A DNA stretch of 6,954 bases from CAYPKW01 sp964411425 (lineage in GTDB: Bacteria > Pseudomonadota > Alphaproteobacteria > Dongiales > Dongiaceae). A program made the position numbers and the translations under genes. Each line of letters starts with the position of its first letter. Position 1 is the stretch's first letter. The notes below the pieces were generated by a model. The model saw nothing but the letters and a program-made list of their open reading frames with translations, searched no databases and had not been told where the DNA came from. The stretch lies in contig CAYPKW010000113.1 of assembly GCA_964411425.1 (NCBI GenBank), positions 1 to 6,954 on the forward strand, written 5' to 3'. Shown here one piece after another: positions 1 to 5,230 of the stretch.

Positions 1-198
1 CTTACGGTACATGAGGCCAATATTGACCTGGGCCCCGGAGAAGCCCTGCTCCTCCAATGGCAGCCATTCCCTCAGCGCGGTCGCGTAGTCGCTGCGGTCA
101 TAGGCGGCCGTTCCGTCCTCGAAGTCGGCGCTGGCTGGGCCGGTCAGGGCCAAGACAAGGCCGGCGACAAGAGCGAATCGCATCACCACGATATTCAT
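1..198 (-). CDS. Sel1-repeat (TPR-like) secreted protein, N-terminal part
   Basis: The first 66 residues are visible; the gene runs off the left edge. Residues 1-24 form a signal peptide: a short N-region with Arg7, a hydrophobic core (FALVAGLVLALTG), and an A-S-A cleavage site before Asp25. The mature part begins DFEDGTAAYDRSDYATALREW and continues through EEQGFSGAQVNIGLMYRK, which is the opening of a Sel1-like repeat array (A.YDRGDYATALREW.PLAEQG...AQ.NLG.MY.KG in related proteins). Such proteins are usually periplasmic or exported solenoids that mediate protein-protein contacts; the specific role cannot be told here. The ATG at 198-196 is preceded by AGGTGGAG, close to the start codon, so an alternative start at GTG codon 4 or 5 or ATG codon 6 (183-181) is possible; all keep the signal peptide. 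The family call is firm, the exact start less so. Confidence 0.85.
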   Translation of the reverse strand, partial: MNIVVMRFALVAGLVLALTGPASADFEDGTAAYDRSDYATALREWLPLEEQGFSGAQVNIGLMYRK

Positions 199-229
199 TC
201 TCCACCTGAGGGCGGCAACGTCGCGGCGC

Positions 230-245
230 ATGCATCCATGCATCC
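230..245. repeat. Tandem 8-bp direct repeat
   Basis: Two perfect head-to-tail copies of ATGCATCC lie about 30 bp upstream of the Sel1-repeat gene start, in its probable 5' untranslated region. This is directly visible. No function is evident; it may be a chance product of slippage. Confidence 0.5.
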
Positions 246-260
246 AAGTGTGGTGAAGCT

Positions 261-289
261 AGAATAGGGCGCCCGGTCTGGCAGAGCAA
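261..289 (-). promoter_or_regulatory. Possible sigma-70-type promoter for the Sel1-repeat gene
   Basis: On the minus strand TTGCTC is followed by a 17-bp spacer and TATTCT, matching the -35/-10 consensus at 3 of 6 and 4 of 6 positions with ideal spacing. Transcription would start near 254, giving a leader of about 55 nt before the ATG at 198. This is a pattern match only, and such matches occur by chance; it overlaps the decayed tail of the HTH remnant. Confidence 0.25.
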
Positions 290-481
290 AGCGTCTTGCA
301 GCTCCACGGCGGAGATTCCGATGGGATTTTTCGCGCTCCGACCCAAAGAATCTCCACGCATTGACCCCAACTGCAAGGCAACGTCCTTCTGGAAGAGGGC
401 TCGTTCCATGCGCCACTTGTGGAGGCGCGCGCCGAGGGTATGCGGATTCTCCACGTGTGGCTTCGCTTTCAATGGTTTCAA
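276..481 (-). pseudogene. Frameshifted remnant of an XRE/Cro-type helix-turn-helix regulator
   Basis: From a TTG at 481-479 the minus strand reads LKPLKAKPHVENPHTLG, then ARLHKWRMERALFQKDVALQLG, which matches the first half of small XRE-family HTH proteins (typically TLG..L...R...GL.Q.DVA..LGV). At the GGGG run (plus-strand cccc at 365-368) the similarity jumps frame: the next frame continues VNAWRFFGSEREKSHRNLRR, matching the second half (VN.WT..NWE...S.P.LR). Restoring one G would join them as LQLG-VNAW. In the second half the usual Asn-Trp of NWE is Gly-Ser, and similarity fades after about 276, although that frame stays open to a TGA at 197-195 which overlaps the Sel1 gene start. The HTH frame has a TAA at 487-485, just before the TTG, so no ATG start remains. 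A sequencing error in the homopolymer could mimic the frameshift, but the extra substitutions favour real decay. Confidence 0.65.
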
Positions 482-544
482 GGATTAAGTCCTCGCTAAC
501 CATCCCTCGTCGACACTGGGGCCAAGAAGCAATCGGGGGGCCGC

Positions 545-1759
545 ATGGCCGAGCGCGCCGAAGCCGTGGGTCGCGAGAACCAGGAGAGCATCCTGCTCGA
601 CTACGTGGAGCGGCTCGGCCGCTTCCGCGAGGGCCGCCAGGCCGTGCACGTGCATCTGTCGCGGCTCAGGCCCCATAACCGGCGCGGCCATCACATGCGG
701 ATCGCCGGCGCCGCCTTCGACCGCCTGGTCAAGAGTTTCGAGGGCGGCCTGTTCCGCATGGCGAACGGCGACCTGGTGTTCCTCGCCAGGGGCGCCGGCG
801 TGTCCGACATCGACGAGGCGATCCTGCGCCTGTGGTTCCTGTTCAGCGACGATCCGCTGGTGAGCGAGGAGGTCGACGGCGAGGACCGCTTCTGCACCTG
901 GTACGACCTGGAGCGGGATTACCCCCGGTTGCTCGTGCTGGCCCGCCGGCTGGCCCAGGGTCGCCGCGAGGCGGCGCCCGCGCCCGCCGTCGTCGGCGCG
1001 CCCAAGAGCCGGCCGCTGGAGCTGCGCCATCTGGCCGAGGTCGAGCGCGTCGCCGCCGCCGCCGACCTCGCCAACCTGCTGCGCCGCCAGCCGGTCTGCT
1101 TCATCGAACCCGGCCCGGCGCCGCGGGCGCTGTTTCACGAGATCTACGTCTCCATCGCCGACCTGCGCGACGCCGTGCTGCCCGGCGTCGATCTGGCGTC
1201 CGACCGCTGGCTGTTCCAGCATCTGACCCAGACCCTCGACCAGCGCGTGCTGGCGCTCCTGATGCGCGACGGCATCGGGGTCGCCGGTGGCTTCAGCCTC
1301 AACCTCAACCTGGCGACCGTGCTGGCGCCGGAGTTCATGCAGTTCGACGCCGCCATGCGAGGGCGCGCCGACGGTTCCATCACCGTCGAGCTGCAGCAAC
1401 TCGACATGTTCGCCGATTTGTCGAGCTACCGCTTCGCCCGCGACTTTCTCAAGGACCGCGGCTATCGCCTGTGCCTCGACGGCGCCGACCCCCTGATCCT
1501 ATCGATGTTCGATCACGCCCGGCTCGGCCTCGATCTCGTCAAGCTGCGCTGGCAGAAGGGCATGAGCGAGGACCTTGCCGGCGAGCGCCTCGACGAACTC
1601 AAGGACATCGTCGCCGCGATCGGCCGCGACCGCGTCATCTTGTGCCGCTGCGACGGCGAGACGGCCGAGCATTTCGGCCAGTCGCTCGGCATCGCCATGT
1701 TCCAAGGCCGCCACGTCGACGCCTTGCTGCAGGGTGTGCGCCGCCGCGCGCTCGCCTGA
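545..1759 (+). CDS. Degenerate EAL-domain protein (probable catalytically dead GGDEF-EAL)
   Basis: A 404-residue soluble protein with no signal peptide or membrane segment. The C-terminal half (about 184-395) follows the EAL phosphodiesterase fold: SLNLNLATVLAPEF (251-264) for the VNxS strand, ITVELQQ (279-285) for the E-x-T-E strand, LCLDGADP (309-316) where active enzymes have DDFGTG, LVKLR (331-335) for LKID, ILCRCDGET (365-373) for AEGVET, and a retained QG (387-388). The EAL signature, metal-binding aspartates and catalytic lysine context are absent, so cyclic-di-GMP hydrolysis is not expected; binding or a scaffold role is more likely. Residues 32-105, with RPHNRRGHH (42-50) and FRMANGDLVFL (70-80), can be laid on a degenerate GGDEF domain (inference). 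A linker rich in Ala and Pro (142-155) separates the halves. The ATG at 545 is the only usual start after an in-frame TAA at 497-499, with a weak G-rich ribosome site. It converges on regA with one base between stop codons. Confidence 0.8.
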   Translation: MAERAEAVGRENQESILLDYVERLGRFREGRQAVHVHLSRLRPHNRRGHHMRIAGAAFDRLVKSFEGGLFRMANGDLVFLARGAGVSDIDEAILRLWFLFSDDPLVSEEVDGEDRFCTWYDLERDYPRLLVLARRLAQGRREAAPAPAVVGAPKSRPLELRHLAEVERVAAAADLANLLRRQPVCFIEPGPAPRALFHEIYVSIADLRDAVLPGVDLASDRWLFQHLTQTLDQRVLALLMRDGIGVAGGFSLNLNLATVLAPEFMQFDAAMRGRADGSITVELQQLDMFADLSSYRFARDFLKDRGYRLCLDGADPLILSMFDHARLGLDLVKLRWQKGMSEDLAGERLDELKDIVAAIGRDRVILCRCDGETAEHFGQSLGIAMFQGRHVDALLQGVRRRALA

Positions 1760-1760
1760 T

Positions 1761-2297
1761 TCAACCTTTGGGCGCGTGCTTGGCCAGGATGCGCTGCAGC
1801 GTGCGCCGATGCATTCTGAGGCGCCGCGCCGTCTCCGATACGTTGCGGTCGCACTGCTCGAACACCCGCTGAATGTGCTCCCAGCGCGCCCGGTCGGCCG
1901 TCATCGGTTGGTCGGCGACCGGCGGTAGTGGTCGGGCGTGCTCCAACAGCGCCCGTTCCACCGCGTCCGCGTCCGTGGGCTTCGACAGGTAATCGACGGC
2001 GCCGCTCTTCACCGCCGCAACGGCGCTGGCGATGTTGGCGTAGCCGGTCAGTACGACGATGCGCATGTCGGCGTCGAGCCGGCGCAGCGCCGCCACCGCT
2101 TCCAGTCCATTGCCGTCGCCGAGCCGCAAGTCCACCACGGCGAACTGGGGCGGCGCCGCCTCGGCGGCGGCGATGCCGCTGGCGACGCCGTCGGCGGTGG
2201 CGACCTGGAACCCGCGGCGCTCCATGGCGATGGCGAGCCGCTGGCGGAACGGCGCGTCGTCGTCGATGATCAGCAGGCGGCGCGGCACGGCACTCAT
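1761..2297 (-). CDS. regA: RegA/PrrA/ActR-family redox response regulator
   Basis: A 178-residue cytoplasmic transcription regulator, the partner of the adjacent RegB kinase. The receiver domain (about 6-122) has the acidic cluster DDD (12-14), phospho-acceptor Asp56 in VVDLRLGDGNG, Thr84 in VLTGY and Lys106 in LSKP. A proline-bearing linker (ARPLPPVADQP, 121-131) follows, as in RegA and PrrA. The C-terminal Fis-type helix-turn-helix (about 136-175) contains WEHIQRVFEQCDRNVSETA and RRLRMHRRTLQRILAK, almost invariant in this family. Length matches the usual 180 or so residues. In photosynthetic and other alphaproteobacteria RegA controls photosystem, carbon and nitrogen fixation, respiration and hydrogenase genes in response to redox; which targets apply here is unknown. 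The ATG overlaps the regB stop by four bases (ATGA), and AGGGA lies 8 nt upstream inside regB, so translation is probably coupled. A longer upstream reading in this frame lies inside regB and is not a real extension. Confidence 0.96.
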   Translation of the reverse strand: MSAVPRRLLIIDDDAPFRQRLAIAMERRGFQVATADGVASGIAAAEAAPPQFAVVDLRLGDGNGLEAVAALRRLDADMRIVVLTGYANIASAVAAVKSGAVDYLSKPTDADAVERALLEHARPLPPVADQPMTADRARWEHIQRVFEQCDRNVSETARRLRMHRRTLQRILAKHAPKG

Positions 2298-3583
2298 GGC
2301 GAGGGTCCCTCCGTCTCCAACGCTTGGCGCGGCCACGTCACCGTCACCCGCGCGCCGCCCTCGGGCCGGTTGGCGAAGGCAAGCCTGGCCCCGGTGCGCT
2401 CCAGCAGGGTCTGGGCGATGAAGATGCCGAGGCCCATCGGCGCCTCGTCCTCGGCGCGCCCCTGCGGGCCACCCGACAGATAAGGCTCGCCCAGCCGGTC
2501 GAGCAAGGCCGGCGCGAAGCCGGGGCCGTCGTCGACGATGGCAACGCTGACGCGCTCGGCGTCCCAGCGCAGGGCGATGTCGACGGCCGCGCGGGCGAAC
2601 TGCGTGGCGTTCTGGATCAGGTTGCCGAGGCCGTGCACGAGCTCCGGCCGGCGCACCGCCTGGGGCTCGCCGCCGGCGCCGTCGGCCTCGATGGTGAGCG
2701 CGATCTGCCCGCGCCGGTGCGCCGCGGCGGCGGTCTCGACCAGCGCCTTCAGCGGCAGGCGGCCGACCGGCTCTGTCTCGGCCTCGGGCCGCGCCGCCAG
2801 CCCGGCCAGGATGGCCCGGCAGCGCTCGCTCTGGCTCAGCAGCAGGTCTACGTCCGGACGCCACGGGTTATCGGGCGGCAGGTCGCGGTCGAGCTCGCGG
2901 GCGACCACCGCGATGGTGCCGAGAGGGCTGCCCAGCTCGTGCGCCGCCGCCGCCGCGAGCCCACCCAAGGCCGCCGCCCGGTGCTCGCGGTCGAGCGCCA
3001 TCTGCGTCGCCGCCAGCGCGTCCGACATGCGCCGGCCCTCTTCCGCCACGCTGAACACGTAGGCCGCCACGAACACGGTCGAGAACGCGAGCGCCAACGC
3101 CAGCCCCAGCATGAACAACGGCTCAGTTTGCAGCCCGCCGGCGCGCCAGGGCAGCGGCAGGTGATACGCCGCCAGCACCCCCACCGCGGCGACGGCGGTG
3201 AGCGAGAGCGCCGCCGTGCTGCGCCGCGACAGGCTGGTCGCCGAAACGGTGACCGGCGCCAGGATCAGCGCCGCAAACGGATTGCCGAGGCCGCCGGTCA
3301 GATACAGCAGCACGGCAAGCTGCAACAGGTCGTAGCCGAGAAAGGCGGCCGCCGCGCGGTCGCCCAGCATCGCCGGCTTGCGGCCGAGGCTCGCCCACAG
3401 GTTCAACGCCGCCGAGGCGGCGACGGCGCCGAGCGCCCACCAGATCGGCAGCGCATAGCCGAGCCCGACATGGACCGTCAGCAGGGCCGTCGCCTGGCCG
3501 GCGACCGCCACCCAGCGGACCAGCACCAGCGTGCGCAGGCGCACCCGGCCGCGCGCGGCGCGGGCGAGCGTCATGGTCGCCAT
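2294..3583 (-). CDS. regB: RegB/PrrB/ActS-family redox-sensing histidine kinase
   Basis: A 429-residue inner-membrane sensor kinase. The N-terminal half has about six membrane segments (roughly 18-38, 44-64, 80-95, 104-118, 124-141, 155-179), preceded by RTLVLVRWVAVAGQ (17-30), typical of the family. GGLGNPF (97-103) matches the conserved GGxxNPF ubiquinone-binding motif. The kinase core has His215 in AAAAHELGSPL (H box), Cys255 in SQSERCRAIL, at the conserved redox-active cysteine position, an N box with Asn325 (GNLIQNATQFA), DDGPGF (351-356) and GLGIFIA (384-390) for ATP binding. In the characterised members, quinone binding and thiol oxidation lower kinase activity under oxidising conditions; both sensing elements are retained here. 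The ATG at 3583 was chosen because it starts just before the conserved cytosolic lead-in; ATG at 3574 is an alternative, and neither has a strong ribosome site. First gene of a regB-regA operon; divergent from the ABC exporter. The senC/prrC gene often found nearby is absent from this window. Confidence 0.96.
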   Translation of the reverse strand: MATMTLARAARGRVRLRTLVLVRWVAVAGQATALLTVHVGLGYALPIWWALGAVAASAALNLWASLGRKPAMLGDRAAAAFLGYDLLQLAVLLYLTGGLGNPFAALILAPVTVSATSLSRRSTAALSLTAVAAVGVLAAYHLPLPWRAGGLQTEPLFMLGLALALAFSTVFVAAYVFSVAEEGRRMSDALAATQMALDREHRAAALGGLAAAAAHELGSPLGTIAVVARELDRDLPPDNPWRPDVDLLLSQSERCRAILAGLAARPEAETEPVGRLPLKALVETAAAAHRRGQIALTIEADGAGGEPQAVRRPELVHGLGNLIQNATQFARAAVDIALRWDAERVSVAIVDDGPGFAPALLDRLGEPYLSGGPQGRAEDEAPMGLGIFIAQTLLERTGARLAFANRPEGGARVTVTWPRQALETEGPSP

Positions 3584-3667
3584 GCCGCCATCTAGCTGGG
3601 CCGCGGCGGAAACCGCAAGCTCCGGCCGCTGGTCCGACGGCGCTTTTCCGGGCATAAGAGAGGCCCC
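3584..3667. promoter_or_regulatory. Divergent regB / ABC-exporter promoter region
   Basis: This 84-bp gap must hold the promoters of both regB (leftward) and the exporter operon (rightward), unless the signals lie inside the genes. Visible elements: a perfect small palindrome GCGGAAACCGC at 3606-3616; inverted GCGGC (3603-3607) and GCCGC (3625-3629) half-sites separated by 17 bp, which resemble the variably spaced inverted GCGNC half-sites described for RegA/PrrA; and AAGAGAGG at 3656-3663, a probable ribosome binding site just before the exporter ATG. No convincing -35/-10 pair is seen. In DNA this GC-rich, short GC inverted repeats are common, so a RegA operator is only a possibility. Confidence 0.4.
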
Positions 3668-4426
3668 ATGAGCGCCCCCGCCATCGTCGTCGAATCCCTG
3701 AGCAAGCGCTTCCAGCGCGTCGTCGCGGTGGACGACATCGACTTCGTCGTGCCGCGGGGCGCGGTGGTGGCCCTCCTGGGCGGCAACGGCGCCGGCAAGA
3801 CGACGACCATCTCGATGCTGCTGGGGCTGCTGCTGCCGACGGCGGGCCGCATCCGGGTGCTGGGCGAGGACATGCTGAAGCACCGCTACCAGGTGCTCGG
3901 GCGCATCAACTTCTCGTCGCCCTACGTGGACCTGCCGCGGCGCATCAAGGTGCGCGAGAACCTCAACGTGTACGCTCATCTTTACGGGCTGGCCGATCCG
4001 AAGCAGCGCATCGCGGAGCTGGCGCGCGACCTCGCGATGGGCGATCTGCTGGCGCGCCCGACCGGCCAGTTGTCGGCCGGGCAGCGGACGCGAGTGGCGC
4101 TCGCCAAGGCGCTGCTCAACCGGCCGGAGGTGTTGCTGCTCGACGAGCCCACCGCCTCGCTCGATCCCGACACGGCCGACTGGGTGCGCGGCTATCTCGA
4201 GCGTTACCGGCGCGAGACCGGCGCCGCCATCCTGCTTGCCTCGCACAACATGGGCGAGGTCGAGCGGCTGTGCGACGACGTGCTGATGCTACGCCGCGGG
4301 CGCATCGTCGACCGCGGCGCGCCGGCGGAGCTCATGCGCCGCTACGGCCGGCGCACTCTGGAAGAGGTGTTCCTCGACATCGCCCGCGCGCCGGGCGATG
4401 GCGTGACGCCGGGGTCGGCCGCTTGA
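3668..4426 (+). CDS. ABC-2 type transporter ATP-binding protein
   Basis: A 252-residue cytoplasmic ATPase that powers the permease encoded directly downstream. Walker A is GGNGAGKTT (38-46, Lys44), the signature is LSAGQ (135-139), Walker B is VLLLDEP (155-161, catalytic Glu160), followed by the D-loop SLDPD (164-168) and switch His193 in ASHNM. The C-terminal LEEVFLDIAR (231-240) is typical of ABC-2 exporter ATPases. The substrate cannot be told; relatives move polysaccharides, lipids, drugs or metal-related compounds. Unusually, the Q-loop region reads INFSSPYVDLP (80-90), with no glutamine where most members have one, as in a recognisable subset of ABC-2 ATPases with an N-F-x-S-P-Y motif. 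The start is fixed by AAGAGAGG 4 nt upstream and by family length. Divergent from regB. Confidence 0.95.
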   Translation: MSAPAIVVESLSKRFQRVVAVDDIDFVVPRGAVVALLGGNGAGKTTTISMLLGLLLPTAGRIRVLGEDMLKHRYQVLGRINFSSPYVDLPRRIKVRENLNVYAHLYGLADPKQRIAELARDLAMGDLLARPTGQLSAGQRTRVALAKALLNRPEVLLLDEPTASLDPDTADWVRGYLERYRRETGAAILLASHNMGEVERLCDDVLMLRRGRIVDRGAPAELMRRYGRRTLEEVFLDIARAPGDGVTPGSAA

Positions 4427-5226
4427 GCCTCGCACCGTCGCTCAGGCGCATCGGCGCCATGGTGCTGCGCCACGCCTACGTGCTGCGCGGCTCGTGGCCG
4501 CGGCTGATCGAGATCGTTTACTGGCCCACCATGCAGGTGGTCCTGTGGGGCACCATCTCCACCTTCCTCGCCACCAACAGCTCCTGGGTCGCCGGCGCCT
4601 TCGGCGTGCTGCTGGCCGCGGTCATGCTGTGGGACGTGCTGTTCCGAAGCCAGCTCGGCTTCACGCTGTCGTTCCTGGAGGAGATGTGGTCGCGCAACCT
4701 GGGCAACCTCTACGTCAGCCCCTTGCGCCCTTACGAACACCTGCTGTCGCTGATGGCGATGAGTCTGATCCGCACCCTCATCGGCGTCCTGCCGGCGATC
4801 CTCCTGGCGATTCCACTTTACGACTACTCGATCTTCAGCCTGGGCCTGCCGCTGATTGCGTTCTTCGCCAACCTACTCGTCATGGGCTCGGCCATCGGCA
4901 TGTGCGTCACCGCGCTCATCCTGCGCTACGGCGTCTCGGCCGAGAACCTCGCCTGGTTCGTCATCTTCATGTTGGCCCCGGTGGTGGCCGTGTATTACCC
5001 GGTGACGGTGTTGCCGGACTGGCTGCAGACGATCGCCTGGGCGATCCCGGCCACCTATGTGTTCGAAGGGATGCGCGCCGTGCTGTTCGATGCCCGCTTC
5101 CGCACCGACCTCTTCTTCGGCGCCGTGGCGCTCAACGTGCTCTACACCGGCGTCGGCATCGCCGCCTATCTGTTCGCATTTCGCGTCGCCCGCCGGCGCG
5201 GGCTACTCCTCCACGTGGACGAGTAG
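4423..5226 (+). CDS. ABC-2 type transporter permease
   Basis: A 267-residue inner-membrane protein, the channel-forming partner of the ATPase just upstream. It has about six hydrophobic segments (roughly 33-50, 56-75, 108-133, 137-163, 175-192, 234-254), with a charged cytoplasmic coupling stretch EEMWSRNLGNLYVSPLRPYEH (split here as EEMWSRNLGN and LYVSPLRPYEH, 86-106) characteristic of ABC2_membrane permeases. A late VLPDWLQTIAWAIPATYVFEGMR region (as VLPDWLQ and IPATYVFEGMR, 196-218) is also typical. I place the start at TTG 4423, which overlaps the ATPase TGA (TTGA), because it yields the short lead MSLAPSLRRIGAMVLRH that related permeases share; the next candidate is ATG 4459 (residue 13), which would trim conserved sequence. 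Translational coupling with the ATPase follows. The gene ends in a near-palindrome (5203-5226) and faces cobT with four bases between stop codons. Confidence 0.92.
   Translation: MSLAPSLRRIGAMVLRHAYVLRGSWPRLIEIVYWPTMQVVLWGTISTFLATNSSWVAGAFGVLLAAVMLWDVLFRSQLGFTLSFLEEMWSRNLGNLYVSPLRPYEHLLSLMAMSLIRTLIGVLPAILLAIPLYDYSIFSLGLPLIAFFANLLVMGSAIGMCVTALILRYGVSAENLAWFVIFMLAPVVAVYYPVTVLPDWLQTIAWAIPATYVFEGMRAVLFDARFRTDLFFGAVALNVLYTGVGIAAYLFAFRVARRRGLLLHVDE
5203..5226. repeat. 24-bp near-perfect palindrome at the permease 3' end
   Basis: The last eight codons of the permease, stop included, form a palindrome: left arm CTACTCCTCCAC (5203-5214) and right arm GTGGACGAGTAG (5215-5226) are reverse complements except for one C/C pair (5209 with 5220). 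Transcribed from either strand it could fold into a stem with one internal mismatch and a tight loop, in the place where two convergent transcripts meet. No U-run follows, so it is not a classical intrinsic terminator. It may act as a bidirectional 3'-end hairpin or be a protein site, or it may be coincidental, since it also encodes LLLHVDE. Confidence 0.5.
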
Positions 5227-5230
5227 GCGC

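Noticed and set aside
361..678. 105-codon plus-strand frame before and into the EAL-like gene
   Set aside because: Arg/Gly/Pro-rich composition, no domain, and it overlaps the well-supported start of the next gene in another frame.
485..1399. Long open frame (304 codons) on the minus strand opposite the EAL-like gene
   Set aside because: It is a GC-rich shadow: rich in Gly, Arg, Ala, Gln and His, with no recognisable domain, wholly inside a gene with a coherent fold.
1761..2864. Extension of regA to 367 residues
   Set aside because: The added part lies inside regB in another frame and is Arg/Gly/Ala-rich; the normal RegA start at 2297 overlaps the regB stop.
2324..3595. Long open frame (423 codons) on the plus strand opposite regB
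   Set aside because: Arg/Gln/Gly-rich low-complexity translation with no domain; it is the antisense of a confidently identified kinase.
2294..4246. Extension of regB to a 650-residue protein
   Set aside because: The extra 221 residues are the antisense of the ABC ATPase and look like low-complexity shadow sequence; the RegB family begins at about the ATG at 3583.
5227..5230. Intrinsic terminator between the permease and cobT
   Set aside because: The palindrome at 5203-5226 has no U-run after it on either strand, so it does not meet the usual definition; reported as a palindrome instead.
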